Below are positions 54,671 through 64,000 of a stretch of DNA of 64,000 nt, in pieces. The notes below the pieces were generated by a model. The model ran no database searches and was not told where the DNA came from. It worked only from the letters and a program-made list of their open reading frames with translations. Source of the stretch: Ophiostoma sp. CBS 140.51 (lineage: Eukaryota; Ascomycota; Sordariomycetes; Ophiostomatales; Ophiostomataceae); contig JANSLP010000105.1 in assembly GCA_029298735.1 (NCBI GenBank), positions 1 to 64,000 of the forward strand. The letters run 5' to 3'. How positions within the stretch are numbered: position 1 is the first letter of the stretch; every line of letters begins with the position of its first letter. The position numbers and the translations under genes are program-made.

Positions 54671-56955
54671 TTAAAGAACAACGAATATAGGACCTTCTTC
54701 CATGCTGACTGCTGCCGCAATGCAGCACGGAATGCACTCTCGCCCTCTTAGGATAATCGGAGCGAAGGCATCACCGCTGTTAACGAGCAGACCAACACAG
54801 CGTGCAAGGCTATTACCAGCCAGCCTTAAAATATTAATCGTATCCTGCGGAGGCGGTGTTCGCAGCTGAGCCTCTCCATCCACCACAAAGATGCGGTCGA
54901 ATGGAGGATCAAGCTGGGGACAGTTCTGATGACGGCAGTAGACTAATCCCGAACTGAGAGCGATTTCTCGAAAAAGCATGTACGGCCCAACAAGGCACCT
55001 GCCGCGCGCACAGGAGAAGCAAATTTCAACAAGCAGACCTTCGGGTGACTCTTGAACGACGACACCGGCCGTGAGATCCGTGCTGCCCGTATTTGCTGCT
55101 AGGTCACCCCAAAAGTTGTCAACGACCTCGGAGACTCGGCGTAGTACGTCTGGCGATATTCTATTGGTATCCTGAACGAAGCATTGGCGACAGAAAAGCC
55201 AAAGAAACCAGTTATACTCCTCGCACGGTTGTCCAAGATATGAGAGTACGCCCGGCCTTCTCTAGTCTCAATGCGGCCTGGTACCACATGCAACAACGTC
55301 GCCATCTCGGGACGGTCCATGCCAGGGCGGCCTATCTCGGGTGGGTCGGTCACGCCGGTCAATATGCCGAGATAGAAGCACAAGCCTCCTCTGCAAGTTG
55401 CCGAGAATGCTGTCGTCGTTTGCTCATACAAGTCGGTCGTGAAGAGAAACTGGGCAGTGTGATATACCGAAGCCATGTTCAGAACCGACACAAGATCCTC
55501 AATGGTTCTCGCAGCTCCATTATGGTGGCCTCGGTGCAGACCTCTAAAATCAACCATTTGGCCGTAGTTTCCACCAGCTGAAACAAATTCATAGATGAAC
55601 TGTAGCCCGAAGCGGTAGGGATTCAATTCGACCGAGATTTTGAGTCCGGACAGATTCCAGATCAGAAAGATGATAGTTTCTGCGAGTGTTGCAAGGCAGT
55701 GCGAGTGATTAATCGTACGGTCGGCATGGCATTGTGTCGTTAAGTGCTGCAATTGGCGGTTGTATTCGGCTGCAGCCTCATCGAGTGATAGGGATGAAGC
55801 CGCTTGTACACCGACCTCTTCTTGGAGCGCACCAATATCTGGAAACCACGCAGCGGCAGACAGGATAAAACCTTGGCCGCGCTGGCCAGGCTGGTAGGCA
55901 AACCACCTCTGTCGCTGTTTGAAGTTGAATATGCCGCTTGGCTCCGCCATAGAGAGGCCTTCAAACACTCGGGCGCTCAACCCGATTAGTCGACCCAAGT
56001 TACAGTCGTTGCTAAGCAGCCGGTCAGCCGAAACTCCGAAAATAGAGCGGAGGCAATCCTTCCACGGAACGGTGCCCGACATAACCGTGTCGTACTCGTT
56101 TTCCGGGGTTGTGAACAAATAGGTGATGGTTGGGATGAAGTAAGTCGAGTGGCTGACTTGAACGTGGTTTGATGGTTGTTCACCATAGATCACCCGGACC
56201 CGGATATTCTCCTCGCGGTCGGCGGATGTGTATACCACCTCGCCTTTGGTATTTTGAATCTCGACATCGATGCCTAGAAACCGGTACCCGAAGGCCGCAA
56301 TCCAGCCGCAGGACCGCCCGCCCACCAACGTAATTGAATCCAAAGACCCTGAGGAGAGACGACTAACGGCATGGAGGGCTTTGGCAACATCCTTGTACTC
56401 CTCCCTGGAGTCGTATCTCCACTCACGGCCGTAATGCGACATAAATTGCCCTGCAATGGAAGCAAAGTTTGTAGACTTCAGGGCCCCGGAGCATGTCGCC
56501 ACAAAGTTCATCCATTGCTGTGGGGACGGGCACAGTTCGCCCGGTGCACCGCATACAGTTGAGAGCTCCATGAGGATTGAGGCGCACGCCTTCGGCGGAT
56601 GTAGCTCGGAAAGGCACCCACATAAAGCGATGGAGGCCAGCCCTTCCCTGGTGTCTCCCAAGTGGCGAATGATATGCTTGATACCAAACCCAAAATAGAT
56701 CGCATTTCCAAGACCAGAATAACTCGCCAGATTTTGAAGGGCATCTGTGAGGCGTGAATGGCCGTCCTTGGACAGATGGAATTTCGAGGCTACCTTCTGG
56801 GCAACCAAGATGGTGAGGGGAGAAATATCGGCGCCAGCAAGTCGTGCCAGGATGGGAACTGGAAAGGAGATGGTTGTTGTGGCAAGCCTAACCCAGTCGA
56901 TGGATCCCTGCTGCACGAACTGGTTGCTAGAGTCGCTCGTCGGCTCAAGCGCCAT
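54671..56955 (-). pseudogene. Large uncharacterised fungal gene with a frameshift near its 3' end
   Basis: The first frame runs from MALEPTSDSSNQFVQQG (ATG 56955; an earlier in-frame ATG at 57081 is less likely) and is good protein to about 55,220-55,265. It then continues as poor sequence to a TAG at 55099. A second frame takes over with EEYNWFLWLFCRQCFVQD, DVLRRVSEVVDNFWGDL, a Cys-rich block (EICFSCARGRCLVGPY) and RECIPCCIAAA, and stops at 54671. No GT-AG intron of sensible size joins the two. A single-base frameshift between about 55,200 and 55,265 is the simplest reading; intact, the product would be about 760 residues. The N-terminal part has hydrophobic helices (SFPVPILARLAG). I recall the style as an expanded fungal family of unknown function, but I cannot name a domain. 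The break could be real decay or an assembly error. Confidence 0.75.
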
Positions 56956-58474
56956 GTTTAAAAAGTCGAGCACCGATGCAGGCCAAATGTCTTCGCCGGG
57001 ATGAAATCGAAAAAAAGAAAGGACGTAGGGTTTGCTATGGTGAGCATCCCCGTGTCGTAGTGTCAATCGAGGCTCATTCAAAGGAGCGCTTGGGTTGCGC
57101 TGTGATGATCGAATTGGGCAGCAACAGCGGGTTGGCTAGGTCGTACATCAATAGACACGCAAAGCGAAAACATATACAACTCCAAAATCTATGACAAGGT
57201 ACAGCCAATTACATATAAACTCGCTTATTATTGTTCGAAGTCATGTAGCCACGTCTGAGGTCCCCCGCCCTCTCTACCGAATCATCTGGCAGAGTTGCCG
57301 TTGGGCATTGGCACTGCGGCGCAACACGCCGCCCGAGGCAGGGCCCTCGTAAGTGACGGACCAGCCGGGCGATGAATTTCGGGGCACCCTGAGTCCTGGA
57401 AGATTTTGGCTGTTAAGTTGATGATCATTCCATCAGGGCGCAGAGAAGAGAGAGGGAGATTGCCTTCTTATGTGCACGAAGGTGGATGTGGATTAACTGC
57501 TTCCAACACCAAGTGCGGTCGTGGGACGGCACCCCAACATAGGTTCTTCGCATCGCCCCTTACTCGCCATTATGCAGCGTTCATATTGGTCATATAGCTG
57601 TTTCTTTAGCCCTAAACGCGATACTGTCAAGACAGCCAAACGTGGAATTCCGTTGCCTGTACCATGTACCAAGAGTCGCTAGGCTACCTGGAGGAAGATT
57701 AAGTGTAGTAAAAGTCCGTACTCTGTATACGAAAGGTCGTCTCATAGAACGAAACAACCCAAGAATACAGAAAAAGTGCGAGGGCGAGGCTTTCGTATGG
57801 TGTCTTCGTTAGGATTTCGTCGCACCACCCTGACATCAACGTTATCCCCCCGGGCGCCTGATGCCACTCTAGTTTCGGACTGCTAACCCCACCACACTAG
57901 ATAGCGTGTGAGAAAAGCAATCTGTCACCAGGTTCGTGAGTCGGACATTTAGTGAGAGCACCAACGAGACTCCATAACTAACAACACTTCGAAGATCTCT
58001 TGGCAATCCGACGACAAGTGCCCGGTAATGCAGTGGGTAGCGAAACACTTAATTTTTTGCAGTCGTAGTACGGAGTAATACGGAGTACCGCGACTTTAAT
58101 TAGTCTTTAATATTGCTCGGCAGGGTAATTACATGGTTTTGTAGCAAAAATTGAACCCCGTCCCAGAAGGCCCATCAGCTTCCAGGCCCTCCACTTAGCT
58201 TGGGTATTACTCCGTAGTGAGTACTTGTACAAGTCCGAACAGCGGAGAGAGATGAAGCCACCTCCACCATCTGCTAACACGAAAAGGGCTTCTGTTGTAA
58301 ATTTTGTCGTGAGCCAACTCTGCTGGTTATTTTGAGAAATACACTGCCCTGGACAATTATTCGTCCTCGCCACCTGTACAGGCGGCCCACAAAAATGTTC
58401 GTCACCCCATACCATTTTGGGTGCCTAATTTCTTGGTCGCATTCGAGGCTTCTTTCATCAACGACATCGCAACC
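56956..58474. other. Intergenic region
   Basis: No gene seen. It includes the promoter of the frameshifted gene. TACGGAGTA-type words cluster at 58,066-58,088 and 58,205-58,215, and a related form is near 57,714. Confidence 0.55.
58066..58088. repeat. Two adjacent TACGGAGTA words
   Basis: Two copies of TACGGAGTA spaced by only a few bases, part of a motif dispersed through the non-coding parts of the window. Confidence 0.7.
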
Positions 58475-59455
58475 ATGGAAGAGACGACCCGCACTACACA
58501 CATACTGCCACGACCGGCAAATGCTACAGGAACTTCCCGCCGCGTCAAAGCTACTCAAGAAGGCTGGTATTTTCCAGAGAGCCGCGTCAACGGCAGGTAC
58601 AAGAATGAGATGATGAACTGCCTTAGCGAGGCTCTCGCGGAGAACAATCTTGATGCCGTTGACGACCTGGTTTCCGAGTACCTGGCCAGAGGCCCATTTT
58701 CCGGCCCGAGAGCACGGGACATCCACACGCTGGCGCCGATTATGGATGATGCTGTGACCGCCGACAATGCCGATTTTGCCGAGAAGTTACTGCGGCGCGG
58801 CCTATTCTTTCACGACTCCTATGTCCGGACGGCCTTGGATGCACACGCCATGCGCTGTATGACGCTGTTTCTCGATTTGGGCTTCGATCTCAATAAACCA
58901 CATGGTGTGTCCCAGATGCCGATATGGGGGGTGTCCACAGGGGCCATCACCGACCGTGCCCTGCTGTTTTGGTTGCTCGACCACGGCGCCGACCCAAACG
59001 TCGACACAAAGTGGGACAGCACAACGCCCGCGTCGCACATAGTCAAATGTGCATCACCAGATCTCGTGCGCGATCTCTTGGACGACCCGCGCCACCCCGT
59101 TGACGTCACCAAGGGTGATCTGCTGCACCACGCGCTCAGCCGCAAGACTGACGACGTCGTGCCTGTCCTCGGCCTGCTGCTCGACCACGGCGCACCGATC
59201 AACGTCGGCCTCTATTCGCACCATCTAGGCGCACAGAACATGTACTTTTTTATGCCACGGGGGCCCCCCCTGCACAAAGCAGCGGAAGAGGGCAAGCTCG
59301 AAGCCGTGCAGTATTTACTCGCCCGGCACGCCGACGTCTCTATCCGCGACACACAGGGCAAGACGGCGTTACACTATGCGCAGACAGAAGGGCACGATGA
59401 CATCGTCGAGGTCCTGCAAAAGGCCATGGCCGAGTCCAAAGCGCAGCACTTGTAA
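58475..59455 (+). CDS. Ankyrin-repeat protein
   Basis: Intronless gene for 326 residues, probably an intracellular protein-binding scaffold. The start is the ATG in CAACCATGG. Ankyrin-like units include LLFWLLDHGADPNVDT near 168-185, VLGLLLDHGAPINV near 235-250, PPLHKAAEEGKLEAVQYLLA near 265-285, and KTALHYAQTEGHDDIVEVLQ near 300-320; the earlier repeats are degenerate. No enzymatic or NACHT domain is attached. Genes like this are common in fungal accessory regions, often beside incompatibility-type genes; here the neighbour is a frameshifted gene of unknown function. No TM segment or signal peptide is visible. Confidence 0.88.
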   Translation: MEETTRTTHILPRPANATGTSRRVKATQEGWYFPESRVNGRYKNEMMNCLSEALAENNLDAVDDLVSEYLARGPFSGPRARDIHTLAPIMDDAVTADNADFAEKLLRRGLFFHDSYVRTALDAHAMRCMTLFLDLGFDLNKPHGVSQMPIWGVSTGAITDRALLFWLLDHGADPNVDTKWDSTTPASHIVKCASPDLVRDLLDDPRHPVDVTKGDLLHHALSRKTDDVVPVLGLLLDHGAPINVGLYSHHLGAQNMYFFMPRGPPLHKAAEEGKLEAVQYLLARHADVSIRDTQGKTALHYAQTEGHDDIVEVLQKAMAESKAQHL

Positions 59456-61364
59456 AGGTGTGGGGAGTGACATGATGGAATGTGGATACCCAGGCGTGTA
59501 TGACGGACCGTGTAGGTTATGATATAATGGACAATGAAAACAAGTACAGCATGCGTTTTGACTCGTTTGGATTTTAATTTTGCATTTGGATCTTAGCTAT
59601 TATTTGAATTTCTCATATTGTTTATTCCTGACACCTGGAAACTGTGCATTGTCCGAAGTGAAGCATGTGGTTTCTGTTTTAATAAAGAACACACTGTTGT
59701 GGCCGCCACTGTGGGCGGTCGTCCCAATCGGGAAATATGGGGCCGCAATTCGTTACTGATTGGCCCGCTCTCGCAGCCTCCTTGACGACCGCATATAAAT
59801 ACAGCCCTTCTTTCTCGACGTCTCTCTCTTGTACTCTTGACTTCTCTCCCTTCTTTTCATTTTCTTCTTTTCTCCGGAGTTTTCGTGGCAGTGCTCTGAT
59901 TCATTGTCCAATCCCTGTCTGTGCCGCCTCTTGCCTCCTCCTTTTTCCTTCTGCACTTGTTACTACGAGGATCCTTGCGTGGCCCCTCTCCCCCTATTTA
60001 TCACACTCGTCACCCTGATGTCGCTCCTGGAGCGCTTTTTTTCTTATTGCTCGCTATGGAACTTTCCCACCCTCTCCCGCCTACACTCGAATGTAGGCTT
60101 ATTGTTCTTTCTTCCCGATAGCAAAATAATTCTTACAGCGCAACGTTGGTTTGTTTAGCCCTTGGGCCACGTTCCTCTTCGTCTACGAGGTACACTCTAC
60201 ACTCCCTTGGCCCTGTATAAGCCGTGACCAATTTGGGCACAAGAACTGGTGGCATTGCTAGTGCAAAGACATCAAGAGGCCTCCATATCTTCGCCCGCTC
60301 TTTCCATGGCTCGGCTACAGGATTCTGTCGACGTACCAGACACCTCCTTGGTTGGAGTCGGACCGATTGCAGATATAATTGCGACAACATCTGCGGAAAA
60401 AAGGTCCTGCATGAGACAGGATGCGATTTTGATTCGATAGCCATTTCTTGCCTGATTCGCGAGTAGTAGATCAGGCTACAGCAGTGAGTACTCCTAGATT
60501 CTTTTTGATTCTACACGGCACAAAACGGGACGTCGAAAAGAGGCGCATCTTAGGATGACGTGGCCTTTCCAAAGGATTGCTGTTGGCTCAAGACGAACTT
60601 TGTTTTAGTCATGATGCATTAACGACGGATGTACACCCCTGCCAGATATCGAGCAATCCATGGGCCTATTCGGTCAATGGGCAGACACGAACTTAGGCAG
60701 GGAGCCTAACGAGCCGAGATAACGGCACAAGCGAGTGCGAGGATATTTCTCAGCATAGCGAGGAATAAGGCGGATCCGACGAGATGCTGTGGCCTCTAGC
60801 TTTGCTAGTGTGCTGGGCAATTTAGGCGGAGATATTCCACCATAAGACGAATGGCATGATGGCGAGTGGGTGGGCGCATGACAATGACGACGGCAAGAAA
60901 TCAACACAGCCTCTATCATACCAGCTAGGCTGCCATCGGCGGAGACGCTGCGGTCTTTATGTCGTGCTGCCAGAGATGTGATCCGCAGGCAACGGTGGCC
61001 TCTACGAGAGCCATCCATCCTGGCTGTTTCGTGTCTGTCTCGACAGTTGCATAATTCTTGCTATCTTCCTGTACTGTGGACGTTTCTCGGCGGAACAAGC
61101 GGCAAGTCGACAATACGACAGGACAGACACAATGTCGCGGCGTGAGGGGGTGGTTCGATGCAAGGATACAAGGACACAAGCACACAAGCACAAGCATACT
61201 GACCGGGCCGAAATACAACGTCGGGCACTTGTCCAATGCAGCCATTCCCGTATCTGCACCATGCAGTGCTGCCTGCCATGCCGCTGCCGTGATGGAGACA
61301 GGTAGCGTTCCGTAGGCCGTCAACCACCCGGTATCGACCAAAAAGGCCACTCGTATTCAACGAT
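59456..61364. other. Intergenic region with an orphan promoter-like block
   Basis: 1.9 kb with no supportable gene. A TATA box and CT-rich leader at 59,794-59,900 (listed separately) point rightward. Frames at 60133-60444 (-), 60249-60440 (+) and 60674-61018 (-) are open but carry no recognisable domain. Confidence 0.5.
59794..59900 (+). promoter_or_regulatory. TATA box plus CT-rich initiator region without an evident gene
   Basis: TATAAAT at 59794-59800 lies about 40 bases after a reverse CCAAT box (ATTGG) and is followed by a long CT-rich run to about 59,900. This is the standard layout of a strong fungal promoter. The first downstream ATG, at about 60,018, opens only 47 codons with no recognisable features. 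Confidence 0.45.
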
Positions 61365-62140
61365 TCAAAGCGGCATACCTCCTACGTCCCTCCAGTCCAT
61401 CAACACCAACAGGCCCCGTGCACCAACAATCGCGACAACGTGCCCATGCACCGTCGATGCGGTTGGATCAACGAGCCAGGCGCCAAGGAGGCCGGTGTCG
61501 GCGGCTGGGGGTCAGCAGACAGAACGGAAAACGACGACGGGAAAGATGAAAAAGACTCACCAGTTGGTCCTTGGAGGGAAAAGGCCGGAACGGACGAGAA
61601 CTCGGTGCGTGGTGCCACCTGCAGCCAGCCACTGGTCTGGGCAGGCACGCACACGGGGTGCGGGGTTGTACTAGTGAGGATCGTGGCCTCCTTGACCTCG
61701 TTGTTCAGCGGTGCAACAGTATGGTTGGCGGGGAGGGCGGGATCCGTCAGACCGCCTGCCGGCAACCGCAGCAGGGTGCTCGCGAGCTTGAACGCAAACT
61801 CCTCTCCATTGCCGCCCTCGCCCCTCCACACCAGCGCCTGCTTGCCGGCGTCCGTCTGGAAAAAGTGCAGCACGGCCTGCTCGGTGGCTGCGTCGGCACT
61901 GCCCACCATCCACACCCAGTTGACCGACGCCTGTGACGACTCTACGCCGGGCAGCGCGGGCAGCTCGAGTCGTTCGAGGGTGATGGCGATGCCCGACACA
62001 GGGCCTTGCAGCTCGTCCACGACAAAGGCCAGCAGTGCGTGGCCGTGCTGGCGGATCTGGCGGTGGAAGCGCTGGTGGATGTCGCGGATGTCCGGCACAA
62101 CGCCGGACGGCTCGGGGTTCTCGGGGTTCTCTGGGTCCAT
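61365..62140 (-). CDS. Two-exon gene of unknown function
   Basis: Predicted 239-residue protein. Exon 1 is 62140-61561, the 56-base intron is 61560-61505 (GTGAGT, branch-like CTGAC, CCCAG), and exon 2 is 61504-61365. The splice replaces a low-complexity tail with VHGHVVAIVGARGLLVLMD and a stop shortly after, which reads much better than the unspliced frame. The N-terminus is Pro/Glu-rich (MDPENPENPEPSG), then a helical His/Arg segment (DIHQRFHRQIRQHGHALLAF) and an alternating hydrophobic block with GVESSQASVNWVWMVG. No signal peptide or TM segment is evident. I do not recognise the family; an adaptor role or a lineage-specific protein is possible. Confidence 0.72.
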
Positions 62141-62231
62141 TTGGAATCTGGTCGGTTGCTTTGGTCGAGGAGAGGGGAGAGGGGAGCGTCGTCTGTTGGA
62201 TGTTGGAATAGGCAGGTGGGCAGTCGGTCGT

Positions 62232-62268
62232 GTAGTGCAGTCGTGCAGTGCAGTCGTGCAGTCGTGCG
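62232..62268. repeat. Short tandem repeat of GTGCAGTC-like units
   Basis: Several near-identical GCAGTCGTGCAGT units just upstream of the orphan two-exon gene on the minus strand. Confidence 0.8.
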
Positions 62269-62719
62269 CGCGTATTTATTTGGCCAGGTTGGAGAGGCTG
62301 GCGATGCAGCATCAGTCGACGCTGAATCATGGAAAGACGCTGCGGGCAGCGGGGTAAAGGCGTCCAGAACAGGCAGCAGCTCCGTGCCGTCGTATGTCTA
62401 ACGGCGGCGACAGGCGTTGGACCAGCGTTGGACCAGCCTGTGGTAGGATTGGACCGGAAGCCGGCACGTGTGACGAGCGTTCGGGGACGGGAATTGCCGC
62501 TTTTGGCAAGCGACCGTTGCAGCGGCCCGTCAAATATGTTTATGCCGTGGGGAGTGTGCACACCAAACTAGAAGACGGAAGACGAGGATAAAAAGGGAAA
62601 ACCAGAAATGAAAAGACGAGAAGTGTACTTTAAGGGAGTAAAGTACTTTATAACGATTTACTCCGACTATAAAAACCTTGTATACTTCGTTAATAATGAA
62701 ACGGGGCGGAGAGTCGTGC

Positions 62720-62734
62720 CCTCTCTCTCTCTCT
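62720..62734. repeat. CT dinucleotide microsatellite
   Basis: About seven CT units on the plus strand. Confidence 0.9.
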
Positions 62735-62881
62735 GTACAATGCCCAAAACCAAAAGGTGTTGTGTTTGCTGAATGAGAAAGAAGGAGCGCGCCACTCACA
62801 CTCTGTTTTGATGGCAGGTGTGTTTGGCAACGAATGTATCCTAGAGTCAGTAAAAGCTTCCATTCTCCTCTCACCTTCACA

Positions 62882-62925
62882 ACTTCTGATCAGAGGCCGC
62901 GAAGGCGGACCTTCTGATCAGAAGT
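62882..62925. repeat. Pair of TTCTGATCAGAA palindromes in inverted arrangement
   Basis: The right element (TTCTGATCAGAA, 62913-62924) is a perfect 12-base palindrome. The left (TTCTGATCAGAG, 62884-62895) differs by one base. They are separated by a GC-rich spacer, and a third, weaker TGATCA palindrome lies at 63241-63254. Confidence 0.85.
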
Positions 62926-63459
62926 CGTCTTTTCGTAACTCTTACGTGACGTCGGGCGCCATTTACCGTACTAACGGCGCGAGCCGCGTCGAACCTTATT
63001 TCTTTCGCTTCTCTCGATGCGCTTTTGATGATAATCGTTATCTTGTTATTCTTGTTGTCTGTCTACGTGCTATTCTTCGTCTATTAATAATAATTCTTGA
63101 TGATTCTTCCGTCTTTCTCCCTTTTTCTCTCCCCTTCTCTTCTCTTCCCAAGTAATTTCCCTTCCTGCCCCACAAGTCCCTGCTTAATCATCAGGCCCGC
63201 CGTGCACACACCCTCAGGGCCGTGCTTTGTCAGACAGTGGCCTCTGATCAGGAGTTCAAAATGAAAGACAAAAGAGGAGTAACAAAGAGGGAGTATGTCC
63301 AAAAGAGGGCACGACCTCGATGTCCCAACTCAGTATAAAGTTCGAATGATAGCCTGATCAACTAGCAGAGCCATTTACCCTTGAGAAGTACCTTTGTAAC
63401 AAAAATGCTTTAATAGTTGGGGCGTGCCTAACCTCCTGAATAGCCCCTGAACCAGATAT

Positions 63460-63479
63460 CACGTGACCGTTCTGATTGG
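63460..63479 (+). promoter_or_regulatory. CACGTG E-box and reverse CCAAT box upstream of the edge gene
   Basis: CACGTG at 63460-63465 and ATTGG at 63475-63479 lie about 230-240 bases before the ATG at 63704. They fit bHLH and CCAAT-complex sites, though such short words also occur by chance. Confidence 0.45.
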
Positions 63480-63703
63480 TCCATGACCCACTTTTAGGTC
63501 CCCTTTCCAGCATTATTCGCTTACCTATTCTGCCGTCCTCGACCGCCTCACGAGGCGTAATCGGCTAGGCCCCTCATCAGGCCGTCGAAGGGGCTGAATT
63601 CGTAACAACGAAGTTTCGTTCAGTCATATAACACCACCCTTCGCCCACCAACACACCGTCTTCAGTTTATCACAAACTGCATACATCGGACTAGCCTGAA
63701 TCT

Positions 63704-64000
63704 ATGCCTCGTGGTTGGTACCTAGCCCAAGGGCTTATACCGCTCACCGAAAGTAGTAGCGATGAAGAGGAGGGTCCCTGTGAGCTCCCGGACGGCCGGT
63801 TAGTCTGTGGCCCACATGGTCTGGTGACCTGCTATAAGTGCTGCGTAGACTACAGCTTCATGGATGACGTTCTTAGTCACGGCTCTGAGGACGAGGACAT
63901 GGATGAGGAAGAGGAGGACGGCGACTGGAATAGTTCGGGTTCTGGTGCAGGTCGCTCAAACCTGCCACATTCAGGCCCGGGCCTGGAATTGAGAAGAGGA
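63704..64000 (+). CDS. Partial gene: Cys/His-containing acidic protein (5' end only)
   Basis: Ninety-nine codons are open to the window edge. An in-frame TAG lies just upstream, so ATG 63704 is the first possible start. The N-terminal part has a compact Cys/His cluster (LVCGPHGLVTCYKCCVDYSF: Cys35, His38, Cys43, Cys46, Cys47) that looks like a small zinc-binding or MYND-like motif. It is followed by an acidic stretch (HGSEDEDMDEEEEDGDW) and a Ser/Gly-rich run. I recall similar Cys-rich starts in uncharacterised fungal proteins, but I cannot name the family from 99 residues. The rest of the gene lies to the right. Confidence 0.65.
   Translation, partial: MPRGWYLAQGLIPLTESSSDEEEGPCELPDGRLVCGPHGLVTCYKCCVDYSFMDDVLSHGSEDEDMDEEEEDGDWNSSGSGAGRSNLPHSGPGLELRRG

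Larger units (their letters stand above)
62141..63703. other. Intergenic region with palindromic repeats
   Basis: No gene seen. It contains a repeat built from GTGCAGTC-type units at 62232-62268 in the orphan gene's leader, a CT run at 62720-62734, TGATCA-centred palindromes at 62882-62925 and 63241-63254, and the promoter of the gene starting at 63704. Confidence 0.6.

Noticed and set aside
55099..55200. An intron instead of a frameshift in the large unknown gene
   Set aside because: A GTATAA...TTCAG segment of about 46 bases exists near 55,175-55,222, but removing it leads straight into a stop in the joined frame, so it does not restore the protein.
60133..61018. Open frames on both strands downstream of the orphan promoter
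   Set aside because: No recognisable domains and no consistent exon chain could be built.
1..64000. NRPS, PKS, terpene synthase, or precursor-peptide gene for the enzyme block
   Set aside because: None of the expected domains (adenylation, ketosynthase, DDxxD) or repeated core peptides was seen.
1..64000. Intact transposons, rRNA genes, CRISPR arrays or viral copies
   Set aside because: No transposase, reverse transcriptase, long terminal repeats, rRNA-like blocks or spaced direct repeats were recognised. Small palindromes and microsatellites are the only repeats found.

Overview
The window is nuclear DNA of a filamentous ascomycete. The evidence is spliceosomal introns of 56-97 bases (GTRWGT-like donors, CTAAC-like branch sites, YAG acceptors), three Zn2Cys6 regulators, a C2H2/fungal_trans regulator, an intron-bearing eukaryotic tRNA and a HRI1-family protein. 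A Sordariomycete is the best guess (Ophiostomatales such as Sporothrix is only an impression). No mitochondrial, bacterial or viral block was seen.

Layout. 1-16.9 kb: a coding desert with many short spurious ORFs. 16.9-21.0 kb: a large two-exon C2H2 zinc-finger regulator. 22.0-41.5 kb: a compact block of alternating convergent and divergent genes: Zn2Cys6 regulator, cytochrome P450, MFS transporter, HRI1-like protein, C45 acyltransferase (penicillin acyltransferase family), S33 aminopeptidase-like hydrolase, Zn2Cys6 regulator, CapA-like metallophosphatase, Zn2Cys6 regulator and GPI-type aspartic protease. Gaps between convergent stop codons are as small as 23 bases. 41.5-45.7 kb: gene-poor, with one intron-containing tRNA-Thr(UGU). 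45.7-63.7 kb: an accessory region mixing intact genes (CUE-like/vWA protein, arylsulfotransferase-like membrane protein, ankyrin protein, one orphan two-exon gene) with decayed ones (a gene with two in-frame TAG codons and a frameshift, and a large frameshifted gene). 63.7-64.0 kb: the start of a Cys/His and acidic protein that runs off the window.

How the genes may work together (inference). The 22-41.5 kb block has an oxidase, an exporter or importer, three pathway-type regulators and several enzymes that make or break amide bonds, but no NRPS, PKS, terpene synthase or recognisable precursor peptide. It could be a peptide/amide catabolic or tailoring locus, a sub-cluster whose core enzyme lies elsewhere, or a chance neighbourhood. 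The exact introns, the frameshift reconstructions and the tRNA fold were worked out by hand from the sequence. Family names rest on motifs and on recognition, not on database searches.
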